From: a bacterium
GTDB taxonomy: Bacteria > Bacillota > Bacilli > Lactobacillales > Streptococcaceae
Length of the DNA stretch: 64,000 nt
Assembly: GCA_905221385.1 (NCBI GenBank)
Contig: CAJNCV010000001.1
Span: forward strand, 186,001 to 250,000
Reading direction: 5' to 3'
Shown: positions 9,088 to 17,685 of the stretch, one piece after another
How the letters are laid out: each line of letters starts with the position of its first letter
Position numbering within the stretch: the first letter of the stretch is position 1
The notes under the pieces: generated by a model
What the model saw: only the letters and a program-made list of their open reading frames with translations
Told to the model about the DNA's origin: nothing
Database searches by the model: none
Translations under genes and position numbers: made by a program

Positions 9088-9113
9088 GAATATAGAAATA
9101 TGGAGGATATAAA

Positions 9114-9821
9114 ATGAAAGTTATTAAAGTTGAAAATCAAGTCGAAGGTGGAAAAGTAGCTTTTGAGATTTTGAAGGAAAAATTGGCCAATGGTGCTCAA
9201 ACATTAGGACTTGCGACAGGAAGCAGCCCGCTTGAGTTTTACAAGGAAATCATTGAGAGTGACCTTGATTTTTCAAATCTAACCAGTGTAAACCTCGATG
9301 AGTATGTAGGGCTTGATGGGGACAATCCACAATCTTACCGTTACTTTATGCAAGAAAACTTGTTCAACCAAAAACCATTTAAGGAAAGCTTCTTGCCACG
9401 TGGGGTTAAGGATCATGCTGAAGCTGAAGTAAAACGCTACAACCAAATTTTGGCTGACCATCCAGTTGACCTGCAAATTTTAGGAATTGGACGCAATGGA
9501 CATATCGGCTTTAATGAGCCTGGTACTCCATTTGACAGTCAAACACATTTAGTAGAACTTGACCAGTCTACCATCGAGGCCAATGCTCGCTTCTTTGACA
9601 AGATTGAAGACGTCCCAACCCAAGCTATTTCAATGGGAATTAAAAATATCTTGGATGCCAAGTCAATTATTCTCTTTGCTTACGGTGAGTCGAAAGCAGA
9701 AGCCATTGCTGGAACAGTTTCTGGACCTGTGACTGAGAATCTCCCAGCAAGCAGCCTACAAAACCACCCTGATGTGACTATTATTGCAGATGCAGAAGCG
9801 CTCAGCTTACTTGAAAAATAA
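9114..9821 (+). CDS. nagB: NagB, glucosamine-6-phosphate deaminase
   Basis: A 235-residue enzyme that converts glucosamine-6-phosphate to fructose-6-phosphate and ammonia, feeding amino sugars from host glycans into glycolysis. Family motifs: [26 protein letters not shown] with the catalytic Asp, and [15 protein letters not shown]. Length is that of the short Gram-positive NagB. GGAGG lies 7 bases before the ATG. It is monocistronic: a strong promoter with an operator upstream and a terminator at 9832. Confidence 0.97.
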   Translation: MKVIKVENQVEGGKVAFEILKEKLANGAQTLGLATGSSPLEFYKEIIESDLDFSNLTSVNLDEYVGLDGDNPQSYRYFMQENLFNQKPFKESFLPRGVKDHAEAEVKRYNQILADHPVDLQILGIGRNGHIGFNEPGTPFDSQTHLVELDQSTIEANARFFDKIEDVPTQAISMGIKNILDAKSIILFAYGESKAEAIAGTVSGPVTENLPASSLQNHPDVTIIADAEALSLLEK

Positions 9822-9831
9822 AAATTACAAG

Positions 9832-9863
9832 AACCGCTTGCTCTTTGGAGTGAGTGGTTTTTT
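9832..9863 (+). terminator. Terminator after nagB
   Basis: AACCGCTTGCTC pairs with GAGTGAGTGGTT (three G-U pairs), followed by T6. Confidence 0.75.
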
Positions 9864-9925
9864 ACTTCAAATGTTCACTATCCTGCTAAAGTGGTATAAT
9901 ATAGCTATACGGGGAGGCCCAAACT

Positions 9926-10543
9926 TTGATTTATATAATCAGTTTTATTTGTTTTTTACTTTTAATTTTATTGTTTTGTCGTCTCGTTCGGCAATCAAAG
10001 AATCCTTCGGGCTTTCTAGGAAAACGAATGATGAAATTGTGGAATCGAGCCTATCTTCCCATGTTTGTATGGGCAATTCGTTATCTGGATAGAACATCTT
10101 ACCCTGCAATCTTAGATGTAGGAGTTGGGAATGGTCGTTCAACCATCCTACTGAAAGAAACTTTTCCGCAAAGTACCATAACTGGAATCGATATTTCAGA
10201 TACTGCAATAGCTCAAGCCAAACAGGTAGAGATGACTAATCTAAATTTTAAACGAAGAGACGTTAGGGAGACAGGCTTTTCTGATGAAAGTGTTGATTTA
10301 ATCACAGCCTTTCAAACTCATTTTCATTGGCGGGACCTAGAGGCTTCTTTTATGGAACTTCGAAGAATACTCAAATCAGACGGGATGCTCTTACTAGCTT
10401 GTGAATATAACAAGTTGTCTTACTTTTTACCAGAGGTTCAAAGCGAAGAAGCATTTAGACGATTCTTGTTATCAGTAGGGTTTGAGCTCGTAACTAGTCA
10501 AAGAAAGAGATCATGGATCCTTTATAAAATTGTTAAAAACTAA
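9926..10543 (+). CDS. Membrane-anchored class I SAM methyltransferase, TTG start
   Basis: A 205-residue protein. Residues 2-20 (IYIISFICFLLLILLFCRL) form a membrane helix; a class I methyltransferase domain follows with SAM motif ILDVGVGNGRST (about residues 62-73) and GIDISD. The start is TTG at 9926, eight bases after GGGGAGG; no ATG fits. An extended -10 (TGGTATAAT, ending 9900) supplies a promoter. The substrate is unknown. A PepE-like gene starts 13 bp downstream. Confidence 0.82.
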   Translation: MIYIISFICFLLLILLFCRLVRQSKNPSGFLGKRMMKLWNRAYLPMFVWAIRYLDRTSYPAILDVGVGNGRSTILLKETFPQSTITGIDISDTAIAQAKQVEMTNLNFKRRDVRETGFSDESVDLITAFQTHFHWRDLEASFMELRRILKSDGMLLLACEYNKLSYFLPEVQSEEAFRRFLLSVGFELVTSQRKRSWILYKIVKN

Positions 10544-10556
10544 TGGAGGTACAATC

Positions 10557-11180
10557 ATGAAACAATTATTTTTATGTTCATACTTTGCTGGAGTCAAAAA
10601 GCTTTTTAGCGATTATGCAAAGGAAAAGAATCTAGAAAACAAGGTTTTATTTATTCCTACCGCTGGGAACAAAGAGGACTATACTGCCTATATCGATGAG
10701 GCTCAGCAAACATTCAGGGATTTAGGATTTGAGATAGAGATTCTAGATATTGCTTCTTGTGATCGAGAAACTGCTCAGGCAAAGATTTTCCAAAGCAAGA
10801 TTCTTTATATCTCAGGCGGAAATACCTTTTATTTATTGCAAGAATTAAAGAAAAAGCAACTCCTACCTCTCATCAAAGAGCAAATAAGAGATGGGCTGGT
10901 CTATGTAGGAGAATCAGCAGGGGCTATCATTGCAGCCAAGGATATTGACTACAATAAACTCATGGACGACAAGACGATAGCGACAGAGTTATCTGATACA
11001 GCAGGATTGGGTGAAGTGGATTTTTATATCCTTCCACATTATGGTGAGGAGCCTTTTGCTGATAGTAGCCATAAGACCTTTGAAACCTATAAAAATCAGC
11101 TCAGCTTAATGCTAATGAATAATTCCCAAGCCGTAATTGTAAATGGTGAAGAAAGAAAGGTTGTTTCTGAACAGGCTTAA
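10557..11180 (+). CDS. Peptidase E-like (S51) hydrolase
   Basis: A 207-residue protein of the type 1 glutamine amidotransferase-like/peptidase S51 family. The nucleophile elbow GESAGAI with Ser in place of Cys, and the preceding ILYISGGNTFYLLQEL, match PepE-type Asp-X dipeptidases; other members are cyanophycinase-like. I chose ATG 10557 because AATGGAGG sits seven bases upstream; an upstream in-frame start overlaps the methyltransferase. It is co-transcribed with the methyltransferase and followed by a terminator. Confidence 0.85.
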   Translation: MKQLFLCSYFAGVKKLFSDYAKEKNLENKVLFIPTAGNKEDYTAYIDEAQQTFRDLGFEIEILDIASCDRETAQAKIFQSKILYISGGNTFYLLQELKKKQLLPLIKEQIRDGLVYVGESAGAIIAAKDIDYNKLMDDKTIATELSDTAGLGEVDFYILPHYGEEPFADSSHKTFETYKNQLSLMLMNNSQAVIVNGEERKVVSEQA

Positions 11181-11243
11181 AATAAATTTCCTTTTGCTAT
11201 TATGATGTCCATCCTAATACGTTGTTTCTTTAAAAAAGAAATT

Positions 11244-11290
11244 AAAAACTCAACTTTCTATCTTAAAAGAAGAGAGAGTTGAGTTTTTTT
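11244..11290 (+). terminator. Terminator after the PepE-like gene
   Basis: AAAAACTCAACT (11244-11255) pairs with AGTTGAGTTTTT (from 11277), followed by a T tract. It separates this transcript from ciaRH. Confidence 0.82.
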
Positions 11291-11301
11291 TAAGGCAATT
11301 T

Positions 11302-11310
11302 TGGTATAAT
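11302..11310 (+). promoter_or_regulatory. ciaRH promoter, extended -10
   Basis: TGGTATAAT (11302-11310) lies 24 bp before the ciaR ATG and 11 bp before AAGGAGG. The -35 region is weak. Confidence 0.7.
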
Positions 11311-11334
11311 AATCATAACAAGGAGGAGTTTCTG

Positions 11335-12009
11335 ATGATAAAAATCTTATTAGTGGAAGATGACCTGGGTCTGTCAAACTCAGTATTTGACTTTTTAGAT
11401 GATTTTGCAGATGTCATGCAGGTTTTTGATGGAGAAGAAGGTCTCTACGAAGCAGAAAGTGGCGTTTATGACTTGATTTTGCTTGACCTGATGTTACCTG
11501 AAAAAAATGGCTTCCAAGTCTTGAAAGAGTTGCGCGAAAAAGGAATTACGACACCAGTCCTTATCATGACAGCTAAGGAAAGTTTGGATGACAAGGGACA
11601 TGGTTTTGAGTTGGGAGCGGATGACTATTTGACCAAACCTTTCTATCTAGAAGAACTCAAAATGCGGATCCAAGCCCTTCTCAAACGTTCAGGTAAGTTT
11701 AACGAAAACACCTTGACCTATGGAGATATTGTCGTCAACCTTTCAACGAATGAAGTGAAGGTGGAAGATACTCCTGTGGAACTACTCGGAAAAGAGTTTG
11801 AGTTATTGGTTTATTTCCTTCAAAATCAAAATGTTATTCTTCCCAAGACACAAATTTTTGATCGTTTATGGGGATTTGATAGCGATACAACGATTTCCGT
11901 TGTAGAAGTCTATGTCTCAAAAGTTCGTAAAAAATTGAAGGGAACAGCCTTTGCTGAGAATCTTCAAACCTTGCGTAGTGTCGGGTATATTTTAAAAGAT
12001 GTTCAATAA
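11335..12009 (+). CDS. ciaR: CiaR, response regulator
   Basis: A 224-residue OmpR/PhoB-type regulator: receiver domain with phospho-acceptor Asp51 ([13 protein letters not shown]), Lys in DDYLTKPF, and a C-terminal winged helix (GLDSD-like loop, [14 protein letters not shown]). CiaR with CiaH controls competence, beta-lactam tolerance and the csRNA genes by binding TTTAAG-N5-TTTAAG repeats. A perfect AAGGAGG precedes the ATG. The 3' end overlaps ciaH by 11 bp. Confidence 0.97.
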   Translation: MIKILLVEDDLGLSNSVFDFLDDFADVMQVFDGEEGLYEAESGVYDLILLDLMLPEKNGFQVLKELREKGITTPVLIMTAKESLDDKGHGFELGADDYLTKPFYLEELKMRIQALLKRSGKFNENTLTYGDIVVNLSTNEVKVEDTPVELLGKEFELLVYFLQNQNVILPKTQIFDRLWGFDSDTTISVVEVYVSKVRKKLKGTAFAENLQTLRSVGYILKDVQ

Positions 12010-13336
12010 ACTAAAAAAAACATGGTATGCGGATGATTTCAGCTATTTCATTCGAAACTTTGGAGTGTTCACACTAATCTTCTCTGCTATGACCTTGATT
12101 ATCCTCCAGGTCATGCACTCGAGTCTCTACACTTCTGTAGATGAAAAACTCCAAGCTCTTAGTAGTAGTCCCCAAGCGGTTATCCAGTTAGCCCTGAATC
12201 GGGCAACTGAGGAAGTCAAGGATATTCAACCCGCAACCGCGGATGCCAGCAAGGCTGAAATCAAACCCAATGTCAGCTCCAATACGGAAGTCTTGCTCTT
12301 TGACAAGGATTTTAACCAACTCTTACTGGGCAATCGTTTTTTAGGCTTGGACAAGATCAAGCTGGACAAGAAAGAATTGAATCACATTCGCCAAATCCAA
12401 GTTGTCAATAGCTACGGTCAGGAAGAAACCTACCGGATGATTTTGATGGAAACAAATTCGTCCACTGTTTCAAGCAATGTCAAATATGCGGCGGTTTTAA
12501 TCAATACCAGCCAGCTTGAGCAGATCAGCCAAAACCATGAGCATTTAATCGTAGTGGTCATGGCCAGTTTCTGGCTCCTGTCGTTAATCGCTAGTGTTTA
12601 CCTGGCACGTGTCAGTGTCAAACCTTTATTGGAAAGCATGCAAAAGCAGAAGTCTTTTGTTGAAAATGCGAGCCACGAACTGAGAACGCCTTTGGCCGTT
12701 TTGCAAAATCGTTTAGAGACTCTCTTTCGAAAACCAGAAGCGACGATCATGGAATCCAGCGAAAGCATTGCTTCTAGCCTCGAAGAAGTTCGCAACATGC
12801 GTTTCCTCACGACCAATCTTCTCAACCTTGCACGTCGCGATGATGGAATCAAACCAGAAATAGCAGAAGTTTCTCCGCAATTCTTTAAAACAGCCTTTTC
12901 TAACTATGAGCTGATTGCTTCTGAAAATGATCGAGTTTTTGAGTATGAAAATCGGATTTATCGTCCCTTCATGACCGATCAGTTGCTCCTAAAACAGCTC
13001 ATGACCATCTTATTTGACAATGCCATCAAGTATACCGAAGAAGATGGAAAAATTGAGTTTGTGGTTTATGCTACAGATCGCCACCTCTATCTAACAGTAA
13101 CGGATAACGGAATTGGAATCTCAGCTGCTGACAAGAAGAAAATCTTTGACCGCTTTTACCGTGTAGACAAGGCGAGAACCCGTCAGAAAGGTGGCTTTGG
13201 CCTTGGACTATCTTTGGCCAAGCAGATCGTAGATGCCTTACGAGGAACGATTAGCGTAAAAGATAACAAACCTAGAGGAACAATTTTTGAAGTTAAGATT
13301 GCTATTCAATCTCCTTCAAAACGTAAGAATAAATAA
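11999..13336 (+). CDS. ciaH: CiaH, sensor histidine kinase
   Basis: A 445-residue membrane kinase, partner of CiaR. Two membrane helices (about 20-40 and 182-203) bracket an extracytoplasmic sensor domain. The H-box has His226 and Thr230 ([12 protein letters not shown]); a change at Thr230 is the known hyperactive pneumococcal allele, and this copy has Thr. N, G1 and G2 boxes ([24 protein letters not shown]) are intact. The terminator stem begins inside the stop codon. Confidence 0.97.
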   Translation: MFNKLKKTWYADDFSYFIRNFGVFTLIFSAMTLIILQVMHSSLYTSVDEKLQALSSSPQAVIQLALNRATEEVKDIQPATADASKAEIKPNVSSNTEVLLFDKDFNQLLLGNRFLGLDKIKLDKKELNHIRQIQVVNSYGQEETYRMILMETNSSTVSSNVKYAAVLINTSQLEQISQNHEHLIVVVMASFWLLSLIASVYLARVSVKPLLESMQKQKSFVENASHELRTPLAVLQNRLETLFRKPEATIMESSESIASSLEEVRNMRFLTTNLLNLARRDDGIKPEIAEVSPQFFKTAFSNYELIASENDRVFEYENRIYRPFMTDQLLLKQLMTILFDNAIKYTEEDGKIEFVVYATDRHLYLTVTDNGIGISAADKKKIFDRFYRVDKARTRQKGGFGLGLSLAKQIVDALRGTISVKDNKPRGTIFEVKIAIQSPSKRKNK

Positions 13337-13364
13337 AAAAGACAGTTATATAACTGTCTTTTTT
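13335..13364 (+). terminator. Terminator of ciaRH
   Basis: A 14-bp perfect stem (AAAAAAGACAGTTA with its complement) overlaps the ciaH stop codon and ends in T6. Confidence 0.9.
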
Positions 13365-13371
13365 GGTAACT

Positions 13372-13401
13372 AGAAAAAAGGTTGGTAGTAGTACCAACCT
13401 T
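13372..13401 (-). terminator. Terminator of the DUF3270 gene
   Basis: Stem AAGGTTGGTA / TACCAACCTT (13378-13401) is followed on the minus strand by a T6 tract. Confidence 0.82.
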
Positions 13402-13685
13402 CATTTTGAAAATTTTCTTTTAATAATCTTTCTTTGGAATTGTAAAAGTGCGAAGCTTATTCCCATAGCAGCAATAAATGATAAAGCTGTATTCAATTTT
13501 AAGGCTAAAAAGATAAAGCTAAAAAGCACCATAAAAATACAAAAACAAGCGATATTGACAAAAAATAAAATCTCTTTTAAGCCAGAGCCGACTGGGGCTT
13601 CTGGTGTATAATCTTGATAAAGCGGAGTTTGTTTCGATTCGGGAGCTTGTTCAAACTCATAAGCTTCTAGTTTTCTTGCGGGCAT
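13401..13685 (-). CDS. DUF3270 family membrane protein
   Basis: A 94-residue protein with a soluble N-terminus (MPARKLEAYEFEQAPESKQ) and two membrane helices (about 42-60 and 65-82). It matches the streptococcal DUF3270 family, of unknown function and commonly found beside ciaRH. An AAGGAGAG ribosome binding site and an extended -10 (TGATAAAAT on the minus strand) precede it. It converges on ciaH with its own terminator. Confidence 0.8.
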   Translation of the reverse strand: MPARKLEAYEFEQAPESKQTPLYQDYTPEAPVGSGLKEILFFVNIACFCIFMVLFSFIFLALKLNTALSFIAAMGISFALLQFQRKIIKRKFSK

Positions 13686-14069
13686 GATTCTCTCCTTAAC
13701 AGTACCTAACTATTTTATCATTTTTTATGCAGAGGATTGTTACAGAATGGTTACAAAACTACTAAAGTCTCTTATCATCTTCTAAGTCACTCTTCTTGAC
13801 ACCCACTAGAGAAAGTGATAGCATGGATGTTACACTTAAAACAGATGACCTGACCTTCTCTATTATAAATATACTGAGAAAGGAAAGGATAACTTATATA
13901 AATTGATAGCAAGCTGAGGCTTTCTCCTAAGATGATTTGTTAAGTTGCTACCTTGATTCATTTTAAAAGAATAGGTAGGAGTTGTTTTGAATGGATGGAA
14001 GGACAGAGATTCTGTCTATTGGATTGGGTGGCCTTCTTGCTACCTCTGGGAAAGTTAAAGGAGATAAGC
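13686..14069. other. 384-bp gap with promoter and an 11-bp direct repeat
   Basis: It holds the DUF3270 promoter (minus strand) and a rightward promoter TTGACA (13796-13801)-17 bp-TAGCAT (13819-13824) about 240 bp before the ABC permease. GTTACA occurs twice, 11 bp apart, around 13740-13756, a spacing used by OmpR-type regulators. The long leader to the permease has no clear hairpin or gene; a 27-codon frame at 13823 has no ribosome binding site. Confidence 0.5.
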
Positions 14070-15125
14070 ATGTATCTTGCTATCAAAGAAATATTACGAA
14101 ACAAACTTCGATATAGTTTGATTCTAACTACCATTTTTCTTATCGCTTTTATGGTCTTTTTTATGACCAGTCTAGCTCTTGGTCTTGTGCGAAACAATCG
14201 GGCAGCTATTGATAATTGGCAAGCGACGGGTGTGGTTTTATCTGACTACGCAAATGATAATTTGACGGCATCTTTTATTCCTGAAAAGGACTACAAGGAT
14301 AAGAATTCTGAAGAGGCTGCTCCATTGGGCTATATGTTCGCTGTAACCAATCTAGTCGATGGTAGTGAAAAGATCAACGTTTCCATCTTTGCTCAAGACT
14401 GGGACTCTTTTATCTCTCCTAGTTTAACGGAGGGTCGTTACCCAGAAGGGGATGATGAGGTTGTCGTGGATCAGTCTTTTGAGAACTATGGGATGAATCT
14501 AGGTGATGCCATTCAGCTCAATGGAAGCGAGGCAAGTTACAAGATTGTAGGCCTGACTCAAGGAAATAAGTTTTTCACCGAGCCTGTTGTCTTTACGAGT
14601 CTGACAACTTATTGGACCTTACAAGGAACCTTGAAGGCCAATCGTTCCATCTCTGCCTTGGTATTGAAAAATGACATAGAAGTGACTGGCGACGGACTGA
14701 AACAGATTTCCATTCCAAAAATGATATCGAAAATTCCTGGTTACACTCCTCAGGTTAATGTATTTTCAGGAATGATTCTTGCTATGATTGTTATCACAGG
14801 CTTGATTGTGGGTATTTTTGTTTATATCATTACCATCCAAAAACTAGGACTTTATGGAATAATGCGAGCTCAGGGAATACAAATCAAAACCATTGTATGG
14901 TCTCTGTTCTGTCAAATCTTCCTTTTGTCTGGTATGGGAATTGCTTTAGCCTTGCTGGCTATTGGTGGAGTGATTTTAGTCTTACCAGCTACCTTCTTTT
15001 TCTATCCAAGTTGGATAGCCTACACTATCCTAAGTTTGGTAATTTGCTTGATGGCCCTTCTAGGTGGTGTCATTTCACTTCCACGCTTGCTAAAGGTGGA
15101 CCCGATTACTGCGATTGCAGAGTGA
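14070..15125 (+). CDS. FtsX/MacB-type ABC transporter permease
   Basis: A 351-residue permease of the HrtB/DevC type: one N-terminal membrane helix (YSLILTTIFLIAFMVFFMTS), a 200-residue extracytoplasmic MacB-like domain, then three C-terminal helices. The ATG at 14070 is chosen for AAAGGAGAT six bases upstream; longer frames lack a signal. The ATPase begins 13 bp downstream. Such pairs extrude hydrophobic compounds, haem or peptides; the substrate is unknown. Confidence 0.85.
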   Translation: MYLAIKEILRNKLRYSLILTTIFLIAFMVFFMTSLALGLVRNNRAAIDNWQATGVVLSDYANDNLTASFIPEKDYKDKNSEEAAPLGYMFAVTNLVDGSEKINVSIFAQDWDSFISPSLTEGRYPEGDDEVVVDQSFENYGMNLGDAIQLNGSEASYKIVGLTQGNKFFTEPVVFTSLTTYWTLQGTLKANRSISALVLKNDIEVTGDGLKQISIPKMISKIPGYTPQVNVFSGMILAMIVITGLIVGIFVYIITIQKLGLYGIMRAQGIQIKTIVWSLFCQIFLLSGMGIALALLAIGGVILVLPATFFFYPSWIAYTILSLVICLMALLGGVISLPRLLKVDPITAIAE

Positions 15126-15138
15126 TAAGGAGAATAGT

Positions 15139-15819
15139 ATGACAGCATTGATTGAAATGAATCAAGTGACAAAAACTTACGGGGAAGGAAAGATGAAAGT
15201 CGTAGCCCTGCATGAGACGAATTTTCAGCTAAATGCTGGAGAGTTCGTGGCTATCGTTGGACCTTCGGGATCTGGAAAGACGACCTTTCTAACAACTCTA
15301 GGACAACTTCAGGAAGCATCGAGTGGAAAGATTCTAGTAAAGGGGAAGGAAACAGGCAGTTTGACGGAGAAGGAAAAAACAGACCTCCGTTTTAGAGAGT
15401 TTGGCTTCATTCTCCAGGCTTCAAACTTAATTCCTTTTCTAACGGTCAAGGAACAGCTGGATTTGATTGACAGACTGGATAAGGGAAAAAATAGTAAAAG
15501 TGACCGAAAAGAGCTCTTTGAGTTGTTGGATTTGGAAAAGGTCCAAGATCATTATCCCAAGGCTCTATCTGGTGGCGAACGTCAACGCGCGGCCATTGCT
15601 AGAGCGCTCTATAACAATCCAAGCATTGTGCTTGCAGATGAGCCGACAGCCAGTCTAGATACCGAGCGTGCTTACCAAGTAACGGAAATGTTGGCTGCCA
15701 TTGCCCATGAACAAGGCAGAGGAGTTGTTATGATTACGCATGACACTCGTCTTCTTGATAAGGTTGACCGTATTTATGTCATGAACGATGGCCACCTAGT
15801 TGAAGAAACACATGCATAA
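15139..15819 (+). CDS. ABC transporter ATPase of the exporter pair
   Basis: A 226-residue LolD/MacB-type ATPase. Walker A GPSGSGKTT, signature LSGGERQRAAIARAL, Walker B VLADEPTASLD and switch His (ITHD) are all intact. ATG 15139 follows AAGGAG by six bases. It powers the permease encoded immediately upstream; a terminator follows, so the operon is two genes. Confidence 0.92.
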   Translation: MTALIEMNQVTKTYGEGKMKVVALHETNFQLNAGEFVAIVGPSGSGKTTFLTTLGQLQEASSGKILVKGKETGSLTEKEKTDLRFREFGFILQASNLIPFLTVKEQLDLIDRLDKGKNSKSDRKELFELLDLEKVQDHYPKALSGGERQRAAIARALYNNPSIVLADEPTASLDTERAYQVTEMLAAIAHEQGRGVVMITHDTRLLDKVDRIYVMNDGHLVEETHA

Positions 15820-15824
15820 AATAG

Positions 15825-15855
15825 AGTGAATGGTACAAGTTACTGTTCACTTTTT
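15825..15855 (+). terminator. Terminator after the ABC pair
   Basis: AGTGAATGGTA pairs with TACTGTTCACT (one G-U, one mismatch allowed) and runs into T4. Confidence 0.7.
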
Positions 15856-15927
15856 GATTGAAAGCTTTAAAAATGGCTTTGACTTTTTATAAAACTCCTA
15901 GTATTCATAGCTGATTTTTGAGAAATG

Positions 15928-15936
15928 TGGTATAAT
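15928..15936 (+). promoter_or_regulatory. Extended -10 with start point at the ATG of the U32 gene
   Basis: TGGTATAAT ends at 15936; seven bases (CTTCCTT) separate it from the ATG at 15944. The predicted start is at or one base before the A of ATG, and there is no ribosome binding site. Confidence 0.72.
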
Positions 15937-15943
15937 CTTCCTT

Positions 15944-16873
15944 ATGGAAAAGATTATTATTACAGCAACTGCTGAAAGTATTGAACAAGTTGAACAACTA
16001 CTCGAAGCTGGCGTAGACCGTATCTACGTCGGTGAGAAAGATTTTGGCCTTCGTCTGCCAACGACTTTTAGTTATGAAGAGTTACGCACCATCGCTAATA
16101 TTGTTCATGAGGCTGGTAAAGAGTTGATTGTCGCGGTTAATGCCCTCATGCACCAAGATATGATGGACCGTATCAAGCCTTTCCTAGACTTCTTGGAAGA
16201 AATCAAGATAGACTATATTACTGTTGGGGACGCAGGTGTCTTTTACGTGGTAAACCGTGATGGCTATTCCTTTAAAACCATTTACGATGCTTCAACCATG
16301 GTGACAAGCAGTCGTCAGATTAACTTCTGGGGTCAAAAGGCAGGCGCCTCTGAGGCTGTTTTGGCGCGTGAAATTCCATCTGCTGAACTCTTCAAGATGC
16401 CAGAGATTTTGGAAATTCCTGCTGAAGTATTGGTTTATGGAGCTAGTGTCATTCACCATTCTAAGCGTCCGCTCTTACAAAACTACTATAACTTTACGCA
16501 TATCGATGATGAAAAGACGCGTAAACGTGACCTCTTCTTGGCAGAGCCGAGTGACCCAGAAAGCCATTATTCCATCTTTGAGGACAATCATGGTACCCAC
16601 ATCTTTGCCAACAATGACCTTGATTTGATGACCAAATTGACAGAATTGGTCGAGCATGGTTTTACTCACTGGAAACTTGAGGGACTTTACACCCCAGGTC
16701 AGAATTTTGTAGAAATTGCTAAACTCTTTATTCAAGCGCGTGGCTTGATCCAAGAGGGGAATTTCAGCCATGACCAAGCCTTCTTGTTAGATGAGGAAGT
16801 GCGCAAGTTACACCCTAAAAACCGTTTCCTCGACACAGGATTCTATGATTACGATCCAGATATGGTTAAATAG
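15944..16873 (+). CDS. U32 peptidase-family protein, TrhP1/YrrN-like
   Basis: A 309-residue protein, the length of the short U32 members (B. subtilis YrrN). Opening IIITATAESIEQVEQLLEAG and GVDRIYVGEKDFGLRLP are typical. U32 proteins of this class (TrhP) are needed for prephenate-dependent hydroxylation of U34 in tRNA (ho5U), rather than being proven proteases. The partner YrrO-like gene is not in the window. The ATG directly follows the promoter, with no leader. A terminator follows. Confidence 0.82.
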   Translation: MEKIIITATAESIEQVEQLLEAGVDRIYVGEKDFGLRLPTTFSYEELRTIANIVHEAGKELIVAVNALMHQDMMDRIKPFLDFLEEIKIDYITVGDAGVFYVVNRDGYSFKTIYDASTMVTSSRQINFWGQKAGASEAVLAREIPSAELFKMPEILEIPAEVLVYGASVIHHSKRPLLQNYYNFTHIDDEKTRKRDLFLAEPSDPESHYSIFEDNHGTHIFANNDLDLMTKLTELVEHGFTHWKLEGLYTPGQNFVEIAKLFIQARGLIQEGNFSHDQAFLLDEEVRKLHPKNRFLDTGFYDYDPDMVK

Positions 16874-16879
16874 GACACC

Positions 16880-16909
16880 AAAACCCGAAATAAAAATGTT
16901 CGGGTTTTT
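16880..16909 (+). terminator. Terminator after the U32 gene
   Basis: AAACCCGAA / TTCGGGTTT stem with a 9-base loop and a short T tract. Confidence 0.8.
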
Positions 16910-16940
16910 CAAGTGTATTCATGAAATAAAAACGGATACA

Positions 16941-16949
16941 TGTTATAAT
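16941..16949 (+). promoter_or_regulatory. Extended -10 of the rpiA-deoB operon
   Basis: TGTTATAAT (16941-16949) is 29 bp before the rpiA GTG. Confidence 0.65.
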
Positions 16950-16978
16950 AAAAGTAGCTCTTTAATGGAGGTGTTTAA

Positions 16979-17662
16979 GTGGAGAATCTGAAAAAGATGG
17001 CAGGTATCAAGGCTGCTGAGTTTATCAAGGATGGTATGGTTGTTGGACTCGGTACTGGAACAACTGCCTACTATTTCGTAGAAGAAATCGGTCGTCGGAT
17101 TAAGGAAGAAGGTTTGCAGATTACTGCTGTAACGACTTCCAGTGTGACCAGTAAACAGGCTGAAGGTCTTAACATCCCGCTCAAGTCGATTGATCAAGTG
17201 GACTTTGTCGATGTGACAGTCGATGGAGCGGATGAAGTAGATAGCCAGTTCAACGGGATCAAAGGCGGTGGTGGTGCCCTTCTGATGGAGAAGGTTGTCG
17301 CAACGCCCTCAAAAGAATACATTTGGGTGGTGGATGAAAGCAAACTGGTCGAGAAACTAGGTGCTTTTAAATTGCCTGTAGAAGTGGTTCAGTATGGCGC
17401 AGAACAGGTCTTTCGTCGGTTTGAGCGAGCTGGCTACAAACCAAGTTTTCGTGAAAAAGACGGCCAACGTTTTGTGACCGATATGCAGAACTTTATCATT
17501 GACCTAGCCTTGGATGTCATTGAAGATCCAATTGCCTTCGGGCAAGAATTGGACCATGTCGTTGGTGTCGTAGAGCACGGCTTGTTCAACCAAATGGTGG
17601 ATAAGGTCATCGTAGCGGGGCGAGATGGTGTTCGGATTTTAACTTCAACAAAAGCGAGATAA
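16979..17662 (+). CDS. rpiA: RpiA, ribose-5-phosphate isomerase A
   Basis: A 227-residue enzyme interconverting ribose-5-P and ribulose-5-P. Motifs: [11 protein letters not shown], the catalytic DGADEVD, and [12 protein letters not shown]. The start is GTG at 16979, five bases after GGAGGTG. It heads an operon with deoB and nucleoside phosphorylases, so ribose-5-P released by PunA/DeoD and DeoB can enter the pentose phosphate pathway. Confidence 0.96.
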   Translation: MENLKKMAGIKAAEFIKDGMVVGLGTGTTAYYFVEEIGRRIKEEGLQITAVTTSSVTSKQAEGLNIPLKSIDQVDFVDVTVDGADEVDSQFNGIKGGGGALLMEKVVATPSKEYIWVVDESKLVEKLGAFKLPVEVVQYGAEQVFRRFERAGYKPSFREKDGQRFVTDMQNFIIDLALDVIEDPIAFGQELDHVVGVVEHGLFNQMVDKVIVAGRDGVRILTSTKAR

Positions 17663-17685
17663 CTAAAATAATAAGGAGACAAACT

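Noticed and set aside
10185..10210. Frameshift or pseudogene in the small methyltransferase region
   Set aside because: The frame from TTG 9926 is continuous to 10543 with an intact SAM motif; nothing is broken.
11289..11305. TTTAAG-N5-TTTGGT before ciaR as a CiaR autoregulation site
   Set aside because: The second half matches only three of six bases and overlaps the -10, unlike known CiaR sites.
13823..13906. 27-codon frame downstream of the 13796 promoter
   Set aside because: No ribosome binding site, and its ATG overlaps the -10 box.
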